DNA of 64,000 nucleotides, from contig NC_005085.1 of assembly GCF_000007705.1 (NCBI RefSeq), forward strand, positions 4,349,752 to 4,413,751, in the 5' to 3' direction. Positions 28,236-37,421 of the stretch are shown here, in pieces. The notes under the pieces were generated by a model. That model was not told the DNA's origin. It worked only from the letters and a program-made list of their open reading frames with translations, and did not search any database. Source of the DNA: Chromobacterium violaceum ATCC 12472. Lineage in GTDB: Bacteria > Pseudomonadota > Gammaproteobacteria > Burkholderiales > Chromobacteriaceae. The position numbers and the translations under genes are program-made. Numbering within the stretch: the stretch's first letter is position 1; each line of letters opens with the position of its first letter.

Positions 28236-29171
28236 ATGACCATCGCCCTCGCCTTGCACGGCGGCGCCGGCACCCTGCGCCGCAGCGACATGGACGCCGA
28301 ATTGGAGCGCGCCTACCGCGCCGGCCTGGAACAGGCGCTGGAGGCCGGCCACGCGGTGCTGCGCGGCGGCGGCGCGGCGCTGGATGCGGTGTGCGCGGCG
28401 GTCTGCGCGCTGGAGGACGATCCACTGTTCAACGCCGGCCGCGGCTCGGTGTTCAATCTGGACGGCAAACAGGAAATGGAAGCGGCGGTGATGGACGGCA
28501 TCCGCCAGGACGCCGGCAGCGTAGCCGGCCTTTCCGGCGTGCGCAACCCGGTGCTGCTGGCGCGCGCGGTGATGGAGCGCACACCCCACGTGACGCTGGG
28601 GTATGCGGCGGCGGAAGATTTCGCCCGCCGGGCAGGATTGGAAATGCGGCCGCCGGAATACTTCCACACCGACAAGCGCTGGCAGGCGCTGCTGGCGGAA
28701 AAGGAGAGGCTGGCCAACGGCGGCTCGGACGAGGACATCTCCGAAGACCGCAAGCACGGCACCGTCGGCGCGGTGGCGCTGGACGCGCAAGGCCGGCTGG
28801 CGGCCGCCACCTCCACCGGCGGCCGCACCGCCAAGTGGCCAGGCCGCATCGGCGACACGCCGGTGATCGGCGCCGGCACCTGGGCCGACGCCTATTGCGC
28901 GGTGTCGGCCACCGGCCACGGCGAATACTTCGTCCGCGCCGCCGCCGGGCACGAGATCTCGGCCCGGATCCGCCACCTGGACGAAACCGTGGCCCAGGCT
29001 TGCGACGCCGTGGTCTACGGCCAGCTGCTGACCATGGGCGGCACCGGCGGCGTCGTCGCCGTCGACCGCTACGGCCGGGTGGCGTTGCCGTTCAACTGCG
29101 AGGGCATGTACCGCGCGGCGATAGACGGCGCGGGCTTACGCACCGTCGCCATCTACCGCGGCGAAGACTAG
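28236..29171 (+). CDS. iaaA: Isoaspartyl peptidase/L-asparaginase (Ntn hydrolase)
   Basis: The 311-residue precursor starts MTIALALHGGAGTL and contains NAGRGSVFN and the autocleavage site HGTVGAVALD; cleavage would expose Thr176 as the N-terminal nucleophile, with GTGG-type substrate residues later (MGGTGGVVAVD). It hydrolyses beta-aspartyl dipeptides and asparagine, a protein-damage clean-up role. GGAG precedes the ATG by about nine bases. Its last bases overlap the convergent nitronate monooxygenase stop. Confidence 0.93.
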   Translation: MTIALALHGGAGTLRRSDMDAELERAYRAGLEQALEAGHAVLRGGGAALDAVCAAVCALEDDPLFNAGRGSVFNLDGKQEMEAAVMDGIRQDAGSVAGLSGVRNPVLLARAVMERTPHVTLGYAAAEDFARRAGLEMRPPEYFHTDKRWQALLAEKERLANGGSDEDISEDRKHGTVGAVALDAQGRLAAATSTGGRTAKWPGRIGDTPVIGAGTWADAYCAVSATGHGEYFVRAAAGHEISARIRHLDETVAQACDAVVYGQLLTMGGTGGVVAVDRYGRVALPFNCEGMYRAAIDGAGLRTVAIYRGED

Positions 29172-30223
29172 CGGTAGGCGGCCTGCCACTCCGCCTGCAG
29201 CTGGGCGATCAGTTCCGCCGCCGGCATCTCGCGCGCGTCGGCGACGCCCTCGCCCGCCCACAACGACATCAGTTCGCTGCGGCCGGCCTTGGCGGCGGCC
29301 GCGCGCATGGCGCCGGTCAGCGCGTTCATCACTGGATAAGCCGGCAGCCGGTCCTGCCACTGCGCCATCTCTGCCATATAGCGGTTGTCCAGGCCGCGGG
29401 CGTAGCGGCCGGAAAACGCCCGGGTCAGCCGGGTGGATCCCGGCTTCGCCGCAGCCAGCGCCTGTTTCCACAACGGCGAGATGCCGGACTCCGGGCAGCG
29501 CAGGAAGGCGGTGCCCAGCTGGCAGGCGACCGCGCCGTGGCGCATCGCGGCGGCGATGTCCCGGCCGTGCATGATGCCGCCGGCGGCGATCACCGGCAGC
29601 GGCAGGTTCTGCGCCAGCTCGTACGCCAGCGACAGCATCGGCCGCAGCGATTGCCGCTGCTCGCCGATGAAGGTGCCGCGGTGGCCGCCCGCCTCGCGCC
29701 CCTGCGCGCACACCGCGTCCGCGCCCAGCTGAGCCCAGGCCAGTCCCTCGGCCAGATTGGTGGCGGTGCCGACCACCAGAATCCCGGCGCCGCGCAGCGC
29801 GCGCATCTGCGCCGCGTCCAGGATGCCGAAAGCGAAGCTGGCCACCGCCGGCTTCAACTCAAGCACCGTCTCCAGCTGCTGGTCGAAAGGCTGGCAGTAG
29901 CTGGCCGGGGCCACGGGCTCGCCCAAGCCCAGCTCGGCATGCCAGGGCTTGAGCAGATCCAGCGCCAGCGCCAGCTCGCCCGAATCCGGTTGCGGCGGCC
30001 CCTGGACGAATAGATTGATCCCGAACGGCTTGTCGCTCAAGGCGCGGATGCTGCCGGCCTCTTCCCGGATCTGCGCCGGGGACAGCATCGCGCCGGCCAG
30101 GAAACCCAAGCCGCCGGCCTCGCCCACCGCGGCCACCAGTTGCGGCGTCGTCGCGCCGCCGGCCATCGGCGCCTGTATTACCGGAAGTTTCAGTGGCAAT
30201 GGCTGCCATTTCGCCGCCGACAT
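29168..30223 (-). CDS. Nitronate monooxygenase
   Basis: About 351 residues from ATG 30223, chosen because AAGGAG lies seven bases upstream; the earlier ATG (30229) is one base from that site. The FMN barrel motifs IQAPMAGGATTP, GGLGFLAGAMLSP, GREAGGHRG and PVIAAGGIMHGRDIAAAMRHGA match class I nitronate monooxygenases. The enzyme oxidises nitronates such as propionate 3-nitronate. It lies 57 bases downstream of the trans-sulfuration gene and may share its transcript. Confidence 0.9.
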   Translation of the reverse strand: MSAAKWQPLPLKLPVIQAPMAGGATTPQLVAAVGEAGGLGFLAGAMLSPAQIREEAGSIRALSDKPFGINLFVQGPPQPDSGELALALDLLKPWHAELGLGEPVAPASYCQPFDQQLETVLELKPAVASFAFGILDAAQMRALRGAGILVVGTATNLAEGLAWAQLGADAVCAQGREAGGHRGTFIGEQRQSLRPMLSLAYELAQNLPLPVIAAGGIMHGRDIAAAMRHGAVACQLGTAFLRCPESGISPLWKQALAAAKPGSTRLTRAFSGRYARGLDNRYMAEMAQWQDRLPAYPVMNALTGAMRAAAAKAGRSELMSLWAGEGVADAREMPAAELIAQLQAEWQAAYR

Positions 30224-30280
30224 CCGCATTCTCCTTGTTATTGGATCTTGCCAGCCATCCGGGCCCCGCGCCCGGACCGT

Positions 30281-31426
30281 TCAATCGCGCAGCGCCTGCT
30301 CCAGGTCCGCCAGGATGTCGTCCAGATCCTCGATGCCGATCGACAGCCGCAGGCCGCCCTCGACAATGCCCAGCGCCGCCTTCTGCTCGGCCGGCATGCC
30401 GCCGTGCGACATCGTGTAGCTATGGTTGACCAGCGACTCCACCCCGCCCAGCGACTCCGCCAGCGCAAACAGCTTCAGCCTCTGCGCGACGCGGCTGGCC
30501 GCCTCGCGGCTGTCGTCCTGCAGCCGGATGCTGATGATGCCGCCGAAGCGCCGCATCTGCCGCTTCGCCAGCTCATGCCCCGGATGCTCCGGGAGTCCGG
30601 GGTAGAACACCTTGGCCACGGCCGGCTGTCCGGCCAGCCAGACCGCCACTTTCTCCGCGCTGTCGCAATGGCGCTCCATCCGCAGCGCCAGCGTCTTGAT
30701 GCCGCGCAGCGTCAGGAAGCAATCCTGCGGCCCGGGCACCGCGCCGGCGGCGTTCTGCAGGAAGCGGATATCGTGGTGCAGCTTGTCGTCGCTGACCGCC
30801 ACCAGGCCCAGCAGCACGTCGGAGTGCCCGCCCAGGTACTTGGTGGCCGAGTGCACGACGATGTCGGCGCCGAGCAGCAGCGGCTGCTGCAGATACGGCG
30901 TGGCGAAGGTATTGTCCACCGCCACTTTTACATTGTGGCGATGGGCGATCGCGGACAGCGCGGCGATATCGACCATGCCCAGCAGCGGATTGGTCGGCGA
31001 CTCCAGCCACAGCAGCCGGGTGGCCGGCGTGATCGCCGCCTCCAGCCGCGCCGGGTCGGACAGGTCCACGAAGCTCACCTTGATACCGGCCGGCTGCATC
31101 ACCCGGGTCAGCAGCCGGTAAGCGCCGCCGTACAGATCCGCCACCGCGATCACCTCGTCGCCCGGCTTCAGGCAGGCGCGCAGCACCGCGTCTATCGCCG
31201 CCATGCCGCTGGAGAAGGCCAGGCCGTGCCTGGCCTCTTCCAGGCTGGCCAGGCAGTCCTGCAGCGCGCTGCGGGTCGGATTGCCGGTGCGGGCGTAGGC
31301 GTAGCGCAAATCCTCGCCGACATGGTCGAAGGCGAAGGCCGAGGTCTGGTACAGCGGCGGCATCACCGAGCGGTTGTGTTCGGCATTGTCGTAGCCGACA
31401 TGGATGGCGCGGGTAGCGAATTTCAC
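30281..31426 (-). CDS. Trans-sulfuration PLP enzyme (cystathionine gamma-synthase/lyase family)
   Basis: 381 residues, normal for the Cys/Met-metabolism PLP family: YARTGNPTRSALQ, SSGMAAIDAVL, DNTFATPYLQQPL and the Schiff-base lysine Lys196 in HSATKYLGGHSD, with SLGGVESLVNHSYTMSHG near the C-terminus. Synthase, lyase and O-acetylhomoserine activities are not separable by eye; gamma-synthase or gamma-lyase is most likely. The gene is divergent from the acyl-CoA synthetase. Confidence 0.9.
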   Translation of the reverse strand: MKFATRAIHVGYDNAEHNRSVMPPLYQTSAFAFDHVGEDLRYAYARTGNPTRSALQDCLASLEEARHGLAFSSGMAAIDAVLRACLKPGDEVIAVADLYGGAYRLLTRVMQPAGIKVSFVDLSDPARLEAAITPATRLLWLESPTNPLLGMVDIAALSAIAHRHNVKVAVDNTFATPYLQQPLLLGADIVVHSATKYLGGHSDVLLGLVAVSDDKLHHDIRFLQNAAGAVPGPQDCFLTLRGIKTLALRMERHCDSAEKVAVWLAGQPAVAKVFYPGLPEHPGHELAKRQMRRFGGIISIRLQDDSREAASRVAQRLKLFALAESLGGVESLVNHSYTMSHGGMPAEQKAALGIVEGGLRLSIGIEDLDDILADLEQALRD

Positions 31427-31659
31427 GAAAATCCCTCTAAATCATGAGCTTGGGCCAAATTGCCCGACAATCAAACCCTAACTCCTTGCAAATCATGCAT
31501 TTGCCATGCTCATTTCATCACGATGCCAAAATTTCAGGGCAATTGCGAGCAAATATCGGCAAATTGTCCTGATTTTCGCCAAGCGAGCGCCGTTTTTTAC
31601 TTTACAGCGGCCGCCAATAGGGCTATTTTGCTGCGTTTCGCATTAAAACCATCGTTTGC
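31427..31659. promoter_or_regulatory. Divergent intergenic region before the acyl-CoA synthetase
   Basis: About 230 bases, AT-richer than the flanks, without a gene. It contains near-repeats of GGCAAATTG/GGCAATTG (31544-31570 and 31450-31460). Promoters for both flanking genes are expected here but none is assigned. Confidence 0.35.
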
Positions 31660-33423
31660 ATGAAGCTAGAACGCGTTTTTGACATCCTGTCCCACCAGCT
31701 GGCCAACCATCCGCGCCCGGACTGCCTGTCGGCGAAATCCGGCAAGGCCTGGCGGCAATTGTCGACGGCCGAGGTCCGGGACACCGTCAACCGCGTCAGC
31801 CTGGGCCTGATGGAAATGGGCATCCAGCGCGGCGACAAGGTGGCCATCGCCGCCGACAACAGCATCGAATGGGTGCTGGCGGATATCGCGCTGCAACAAA
31901 TCGGCGCGGTCAGCGTGCCGCTGTACCCCACCATCACCCTCGATGATGCACGCTATATCCTGGCGCATGCCGAGGTCAAGCTCGCTTTCGCCGGCAGTGC
32001 TGCATTGCAACGAAAACTGCACGAGGCATTGGGCAGGCTGTCCTGCCCGATCTACGGCCTGGCCGACATCGACGGCGCGCCGTCCTGGCGCGAGATCGCC
32101 GAGCGCGCGCGGCCGGAACGGATGGCCGAGCTGGACGCGCTGCGCGACGCGGTGCGCGCCGACGACGTCTATACCATCATTTACACCTCCGGCACCACCG
32201 GCCGCTCCAAGGGCGTGATGCTGAGCCACCGCAACGTGCTGAGCACCGTGGTGGCCACCGCCGCCTTCACCGGCCTGCCGCAGGGCCGCTGCCGCGCGCT
32301 GAGCTTCCTGCCGCTGTCGCACATCTTCGAGCGCGCCGGCGTGTTCTACTACCTGTACAGCGGCACCGGCATCTACTTCGCCAGCGTGGAATGCCTGTCG
32401 TCGGCGCTGGCCGACGTGAAGCCGCATACCTTCAGCTCCGTGCCGCGCGTGCTGGAGAAGGTGCACGAGAAGCTGGTGGGCAAGGCGCGCGACCTGACCG
32501 GCGCCAAGCGCCGCATCTATCAATGGGCGCTGGCCCGCGCCGAAAACTTCGACCCCAACCGCCGCCGCTCTCCGCTGGACGCGATCCAGCACGCGCTGGC
32601 CGACAAGCTGGTGTACAGCAAATGGCGCGCGGCGATGGGCGGCGAGCTGATCTCCATCAATGTCGGCTCCGCCGCGCTGCAGCCGCGGCTGGCGCGCATG
32701 TTCTGGGCCGCCGGCATCGCCGTGGCCGAGGGCTACGGCATGACCGAGAGCTCGCCGGTGATCTCAGCCAATCCGTTCACCGCCCGCGGCGTGCGCATCG
32801 GCAGCGTCGGCCTGCCCCTGCCCGGCGTGGAAGTGCGCCTGGCCGACGATGGCGAGATCCTGGTGCGCGGCGACAACGTGATGTCCGGCTACTACAAGGA
32901 GCCGGAACAGACCTCGGACGCGCTGCGCGACGGCTGGCTGCACACCGGCGACATCGGCGTGCTGGAGGACGGCTACCTGCGCATCACCGACCGCAAGAAG
33001 GAAATGTTCAAGACCAGCAACGGCAAGTACATCGCGCCGCAGGCGCTGGAGAACAAGCTGAAGGAATCGGCCTTCATCGACCAGATCATGGTGGTGGGCG
33101 ACGGCCAGAAGTACGCGGCCGCGCTGATCGTGCCGCTGTTCGAGAAGCTGAAGGAATGGTGCGCCGAGCACGGCATCTCCTACACCACCGACTGCGAAAT
33201 GAGCCGCCATCCCAAGGTGGTGGAGCTGATCGACCGCGAGGTGAAGCGCTTCAACCGCTATTTCGGCAGCTGGGAGCACATCAAGAAGTTCTCGCTGCTG
33301 GACAAGCCGTGGTGCGTGGACGCCGGCGAGCTGGCGCCCACCTTGAAGCTGCGCCGCAAGGTGATCACCGAGCGCTGCCGCGCCTTGATAGACGGCATGT
33401 ACGGCATGCCGGAGCCGGCGTAA
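31660..33423 (+). CDS. Long-chain acyl-CoA synthetase (AMP-forming)
   Basis: 587 residues of the FAA1/FadD15-type ANL family. The AMP-binding motif is YTSGTTGRSKGVMLSHRN, followed by GYGMTESSPVIS, LHTGDIG and DRKKEMFKTSNGKYIAPQALE, which carries the hinge and C-terminal lysine region. It activates a fatty acid to acyl-CoA via an acyl-AMP. A strong terminator follows directly. No ribosome site is obvious before ATG 31660, which follows an AT-rich stretch. Confidence 0.93.
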   Translation: MKLERVFDILSHQLANHPRPDCLSAKSGKAWRQLSTAEVRDTVNRVSLGLMEMGIQRGDKVAIAADNSIEWVLADIALQQIGAVSVPLYPTITLDDARYILAHAEVKLAFAGSAALQRKLHEALGRLSCPIYGLADIDGAPSWREIAERARPERMAELDALRDAVRADDVYTIIYTSGTTGRSKGVMLSHRNVLSTVVATAAFTGLPQGRCRALSFLPLSHIFERAGVFYYLYSGTGIYFASVECLSSALADVKPHTFSSVPRVLEKVHEKLVGKARDLTGAKRRIYQWALARAENFDPNRRRSPLDAIQHALADKLVYSKWRAAMGGELISINVGSAALQPRLARMFWAAGIAVAEGYGMTESSPVISANPFTARGVRIGSVGLPLPGVEVRLADDGEILVRGDNVMSGYYKEPEQTSDALRDGWLHTGDIGVLEDGYLRITDRKKEMFKTSNGKYIAPQALENKLKESAFIDQIMVVGDGQKYAAALIVPLFEKLKEWCAEHGISYTTDCEMSRHPKVVELIDREVKRFNRYFGSWEHIKKFSLLDKPWCVDAGELAPTLKLRRKVITERCRALIDGMYGMPEPA

Positions 33424-33426
33424 ACG

Positions 33427-33453
33427 AAAAGCCCCGCATCGCGGGGCTTTTTC
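33427..33453 (+). terminator. Rho-independent terminator after the acyl-CoA synthetase
   Basis: AAAAGCCCCGC-ATC-GCGGGGCTTTT with further T. It starts three bases after the stop codon. Its symmetric A/T flanks also let it end the convergent permease transcript. Confidence 0.92.
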
Positions 33454-33471
33454 CTATGCCAGCTGTCACGC

Positions 33472-34134
33472 TCAGCGCTGGTGCGCCAGGTTGAGCCGGT
33501 TTTCCACGTGGCGCTGCAAGCGCTCGAACAAGGCGCTGAGCAGCCAATAGATGGCGGCGGCGGCCAGGTACAGCGGCAGCGGCTGGAAGGTCTGGGCGAT
33601 CACCTCTTTCGTCGCCAGCATCAGCTCGGTGACGGTGATCACCGACACCAGCGAGGTGTCCTTGATCAGCGAGATCAGGCTATTGGACAGGCTGGGCACC
33701 GACAGCCGCAGCGCCTGCGGCGCGATGATGTGGCGCATCGTCTGCCACCAGGTGAAGCCCAGCGAGAACGCCGCGTCCCACTGCCCCTTGGCCACGCCGG
33801 CGATGCCGCCGCGCAGGCTTTCCGACAGGTAGGCCGCCACGTTCAGCGTCAGGGCCAGCACGCCGGCCGGCACCGGGTCCAGTTCCAGGCCGACGCCGGG
33901 CAGGCCGTAATAGATGACGAAAATCTGCACCAAGAGCGGCGTGCCGCGCATCGCGCTGACGTAGAACGCCGCCAGCTGCGACAAGACCGGCAGCTTCGCC
34001 ACCCGCACCATCGCCACCGCGAAACCCAGCGCCAGGCCCAGCACCATCGCCACCAGCGCGAACAGCAGCGTATGCGCCGCGCCCTGCAGCAGCACCGGCA
34101 GCGCCGCCTCGAACAGAGCCATCCACTCGCCCAT
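33472..34134 (-). CDS. Polar amino-acid ABC transporter permease
   Basis: 220 residues of the HisM/GlnP family with about five membrane segments; MRGTPLLVQIFVIYYGLP and the EAA-like loop SLRGGIAGVAKGQWDAAFSLG (contacting the ATPase) are clear. It forms the membrane channel for the substrate bound by the upstream binding protein. No ATPase gene is adjacent, so the energising subunit must be encoded elsewhere. GGGAAGAG precedes ATG 34134. Confidence 0.9.
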   Translation of the reverse strand: MGEWMALFEAALPVLLQGAAHTLLFALVAMVLGLALGFAVAMVRVAKLPVLSQLAAFYVSAMRGTPLLVQIFVIYYGLPGVGLELDPVPAGVLALTLNVAAYLSESLRGGIAGVAKGQWDAAFSLGFTWWQTMRHIIAPQALRLSVPSLSNSLISLIKDTSLVSVITVTELMLATKEVIAQTFQPLPLYLAAAAIYWLLSALFERLQRHVENRLNLAHQR

Positions 34135-34146
34135 CTCTTCCCTTCC

Positions 34147-34185
34147 TTAAAAACCGACGCCCCCGCTAATGCAGGGGCGCGCGGT
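34147..34185 (-). terminator. Hairpin between binding-protein and permease genes (possible attenuator)
   Basis: On the minus strand ACCG...CGGT and GGGGCG...CGCCCC arms enclose a GCATTAGC loop and are followed by TTTTT. It lies between the stop of the binding-protein gene and the permease ribosome site, so partial termination would keep the binding protein in excess. Confidence 0.5.
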
Positions 34186-34205
34186 CGATGCTATCACAAA
34201 GCGGC

Positions 34206-34991
34206 TTATTTCTTCGCCGCGGCAGGCGCCTTGGACACGTCGATGCCGAACCACTTCACGGAAATTTTCCGGAAGGTGCCGTCGGCCTTCATGCCGCCCA
34301 AGGCCTTGTCGATTTCGGATTTGAATTGCGGATTGCCCTTGGCGAACGGAATCGCCATCGCCGCCACCTCGCCCACCGGGGCGCCGGCCTTCAGCGGCAG
34401 CTTGGCCTGCTTGATCGCGAACGGAATCAGCAGGCTGTCGTTCAGCGCCGCGTCCAGCCGGCCGGTGGCCAGATCCTGCAGGTATTCCGGCGCGCCGGGG
34501 TAAGTCTTCACCTGCACGCCGGCAGCCGCCTTGGCCATGTCGGCGTAGTTGCTGCCCTGGCCGACGCCGAGCTTTTTGCCCTTCAGGTCGGCCAGGTTCT
34601 TGAAGTCGCGACTTTCATTCTTGCGCACGATCAGCTGGGCGCTGGAGTAGGTGTACGGCTGGCTGAAATCGAACACCGCCTGGCGCTGCGCGGTCACGCC
34701 GACCTGGTTGACCACGATGTCGAATTTGCCGCTCTGCAGGCCGGCCAGCAGCCCGCTCCACTCGGCGGTAACGAATTCAGGTTTCACTTTCATCCGGCGC
34801 GCGATCTCGGTGGCGATCTCGACGTCGAAACCGGTCAACTGCTGCTTCGCGTCCTTGAAGTTGAACGGCGGGTAGGTACCCTCCAGCGCGATCTTCAGCG
34901 CGCCACGCTGTTTGACCGTGTCCAACAGGTCCGCCGCGAAGGCATGGCTGCCCACGGCTGTCAACAATAGTACGGCCTTCCATTTCTTCAT
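34206..34991 (-). CDS. Periplasmic amino-acid-binding protein of an ABC importer
   Basis: 261 residues beginning with a signal peptide (MKKWKAVLLLTAVGSHAFA, cut before ADLL). The family 3 binding fold is shown by ALKIALEGTYPPFNF, GFDVEIATEIARRM, FDIVVNQVGVTAQR and GKKLGVGQGSNYADM. The closest well-known type is the cystine binder TcyJ/FliY, but specificity is inferred. It is the first gene of a two-gene operon with the permease. Confidence 0.92.
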   Translation of the reverse strand: MKKWKAVLLLTAVGSHAFAADLLDTVKQRGALKIALEGTYPPFNFKDAKQQLTGFDVEIATEIARRMKVKPEFVTAEWSGLLAGLQSGKFDIVVNQVGVTAQRQAVFDFSQPYTYSSAQLIVRKNESRDFKNLADLKGKKLGVGQGSNYADMAKAAAGVQVKTYPGAPEYLQDLATGRLDAALNDSLLIPFAIKQAKLPLKAGAPVGEVAAMAIPFAKGNPQFKSEIDKALGGMKADGTFRKISVKWFGIDVSKAPAAAKK

Positions 34992-35099
34992 ATCAATATA
35001 ACCTTTTGCAATATAAATGATAAAAATAATTTAACAAAAGAATATCAGTAAATATTGATGCAGACCAGCCGATTAAACCTGATTGATTCGCAGCCATAT

Positions 35100-35130
35100 A
35101 AAAAGCCCCATCAGCATATGCCAATAGGGC
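35100..35130 (-). terminator. Probable terminator after the Wzz gene
   Basis: On the minus strand GCCC...GGGC arms enclose a GCATATGC palindrome and are followed by T's and an AT-rich stretch. The stem is imperfect, so the call is tentative. Confidence 0.4.
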
Positions 35131-35158
35131 AATACAACTTATAAACAGACATCACTTA

Positions 35159-36214
35159 TCATGCCGCAGTGTTCTTGGCAAATCGATTGCTTAATTCACG
35201 CCATTGCCGCTTGCAGACAATAAGGGCTATTGCGAGCATCAAGCCCACCAATCCAGCCAGCAAAACTATCAGCGTTCGCTTTGGACCCGACTTTTCCAAT
35301 GGCGCGCTTGCTTTCAAAACGATCTGAACATCCTGATCCGCCAACGATTTGGCCAAACTGACCTGCCGTTGCAGCTCAGCAGCCAGCGCCCGGTGAAAAT
35401 ACAAGTCCCTCAAGCCTGCCAATTGCTCATTGGACATTTGACGGACTTTCGGGTTAGCCAACTCGAGACTGGCCCGCAACTGCATCACGGAGGACTGCAA
35501 ATTGGACACAGCTCCAGAATTTCCGGCAGCCTGCACATTCTGAAAAGCAAGCTGCGCCTCCAGCGTCGCGAATCCGCTGATGAGCTGCATGCCCTCTCCC
35601 CCCAGCGCCGCCTCCTGGTCTGGCACCAATTGCGCCACCTTCCGAGACAACTGGCTAACCTGCTCGGACTCCACGTCTAGTCTTTTCTGCAAAACGAAGT
35701 AACGCTTGCTTTGCTCAGTCAGATTGCCATCGAGGATATGCTGCCTGGTCAAATCCGCCAAATAATTTCCAAGCCTAGCAGCCTGCTCGGCATTGCGATC
35801 TGTTGCCGAAATTTCCAACAACCCATCCTTGCCGGCCGTAGTTTTCACCACATTGGACAAGGCCAACAAAGCGCTACGGTTATCTTCCACAGCGTAGTAT
35901 CGCTGCAACTGGAACTTTTCTACAGCCTGTTCCAATAAACTCGTGCTCTGCACAATGTTGACGCCGCCAGCCGCTCCTACCGGCGCAGGAATATTCACCA
36001 ACGCCTTCGCCGTATATTGATCTGGCATCGCCAAGCTAATACCCGCAGCAAGCACGGCAAGCAATAGCGGCACCGCCAGCAGCAGACGCCATTGCTCCTT
36101 GGCCACAAGGATAATATCGAACAAATTCAACTCATCGGGTGCTGACTGCCGTTCCAAAATACACTCCCCATTATCCACCCAGACGAGAAATGCAATCACG
36201 CACCCCTCGTCCAT
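35159..36214 (-). CDS. wzz: Wzz-type polysaccharide chain-length regulator (PCP family)
   Basis: From ATG 36214 about 351 residues. A first membrane segment (LLLAVPLLLAVLAAGISLAM, near 45-65), a long periplasmic coiled-coil-rich region, and a second membrane segment near the C-terminus (LIVLLAGLVGLMLAIALIVC) are the polysaccharide co-polymerase plan. The start is uncertain: TTG 36157 has GGGGAG six bases upstream and would place the usual DELNLFDIILV close to the N-terminus. The AAGAGG before ATG 36214 lies in a CCTCTT...AAGAGG inverted repeat (36218-36238). No polysaccharide genes adjoin it; it may serve the wzx/wzy locus 22 kb away. Base use is less GC-rich than ychF. Confidence 0.82.
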   Translation of the reverse strand: MDEGCVIAFLVWVDNGECILERQSAPDELNLFDIILVAKEQWRLLLAVPLLLAVLAAGISLAMPDQYTAKALVNIPAPVGAAGGVNIVQSTSLLEQAVEKFQLQRYYAVEDNRSALLALSNVVKTTAGKDGLLEISATDRNAEQAARLGNYLADLTRQHILDGNLTEQSKRYFVLQKRLDVESEQVSQLSRKVAQLVPDQEAALGGEGMQLISGFATLEAQLAFQNVQAAGNSGAVSNLQSSVMQLRASLELANPKVRQMSNEQLAGLRDLYFHRALAAELQRQVSLAKSLADQDVQIVLKASAPLEKSGPKRTLIVLLAGLVGLMLAIALIVCKRQWRELSNRFAKNTAA

Positions 36215-36261
36215 CGTCCTCTTACTTATTTGAAGAGGCCTTATATCGTTCAGTCTGATGG

Positions 36262-37353
36262 TTAAACGTTGAACAGGAAGTTCATCACGTCGCCGTCCTG
36301 CACCACGTAATCCTTGCCTTCGGCGCGCATCTTGCCGGCCTCCTTGGCCTTGGCCTCGCCGCCCAGCGTGACGAAGTCCTGGAAGGAGATTGTTTGCGCG
36401 CGGATGAAGCCGCGCTCGAAGTCGGTGTGGATGACGCCGGCGGCCTGCGGCGCGGTGTCGCCCACATGGATGGTCCAGGCGCGCACTTCCTTCACGCCGG
36501 CGGTGAAGTAGGTTTGCAGGCCCAGCAGCTTGTAGCCGGCGCGGATCAGGCGATCCAGACCCGGCTCTTCCAGGCCCAGCGTTTCCAGGAACTCGGCCTT
36601 GTCGGCGTCTTCCAGTTCGGCGATCTCGGACTCGATGGCCGCGCACAGCGCGACGACCGGCGCGCCTTCCTTGGCGGCGTACTCCTCCACCTTGGCCAGC
36701 AGCGGATTATCGCTGAAGCCGTCTTCGGCCACGTTGGCCACGTACATGGCCGGCTTGATGGTCAGCAGGCACAGCGGCTTGATCAGCGCCTTGTCCTCGT
36801 CGGACAGGCCCAGCGAGCGCGCCGGCTTGCCTTCGTTCAGGTGCGGCACCAGTTTTTCCAGGATGGCGATCAGCGCGCGCGCGTCCTTGTCGCCGGCCTT
36901 GGCCTTCTTGCCTTCGCGGGCGATGGCTTTCTCCACGGCGGACAGGTCGGCCAGCGCCAGCTCGGTCAGGATGGTCTCGATGTCGGCGATCGGGTCAACC
37001 TTGCCCGCCACGTGCACGATGTTCGGATCATCGAAGCAACGCACCACGTTGACGATGGCGTCGGTCTCGCGGATGTTGGCCAGGAACTGGTTGCCCAGAC
37101 CCTCGCCCTTGGACGCGCCCGCCACCAGGCCGGCGATGTCGACGAATTCGACGATGGCCGGCTGGATTTTCTGCGGGTTGATGATCTTGGCCAGCTCGCC
37201 CAGGCGGTGATCCGGCACCTCGACGATGCCTACGTTCGGCTCGATGGTGCAGAACGGGTAGTTGGCGGCTTCGATGCCGGCCTTGGTCAGCGCGTTAAAC
37301 AGGGTGGACTTGCCGACATTGGGCAAGCCGACGATACCGCATTTCAGACTCAT
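36262..37353 (-). CDS. ychF: Redox-regulated ATPase YchF (Obg family)
   Basis: 363 residues, the usual length. The P-loop [15 protein letters not shown] (8-22), [20 protein letters not shown] and the C-terminal TGS domain ([20 protein letters not shown]) are all present. YchF is a ribosome-associated ATP-hydrolysing member of the GTPase superfamily. It follows pth, the standard order in proteobacteria. Confidence 0.97.
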   Translation of the reverse strand: MSLKCGIVGLPNVGKSTLFNALTKAGIEAANYPFCTIEPNVGIVEVPDHRLGELAKIINPQKIQPAIVEFVDIAGLVAGASKGEGLGNQFLANIRETDAIVNVVRCFDDPNIVHVAGKVDPIADIETILTELALADLSAVEKAIAREGKKAKAGDKDARALIAILEKLVPHLNEGKPARSLGLSDEDKALIKPLCLLTIKPAMYVANVAEDGFSDNPLLAKVEEYAAKEGAPVVALCAAIESEIAELEDADKAEFLETLGLEEPGLDRLIRAGYKLLGLQTYFTAGVKEVRAWTIHVGDTAPQAAGVIHTDFERGFIRAQTISFQDFVTLGGEAKAKEAGKMRAEGKDYVVQDGDVMNFLFNV

Positions 37354-37421
37354 GACTGTTTTCCTAAACTTTCGTATTTCAATCCATTATGGCGGCAGCC
37401 GGTCCGACTGCCAGCCCGCGA

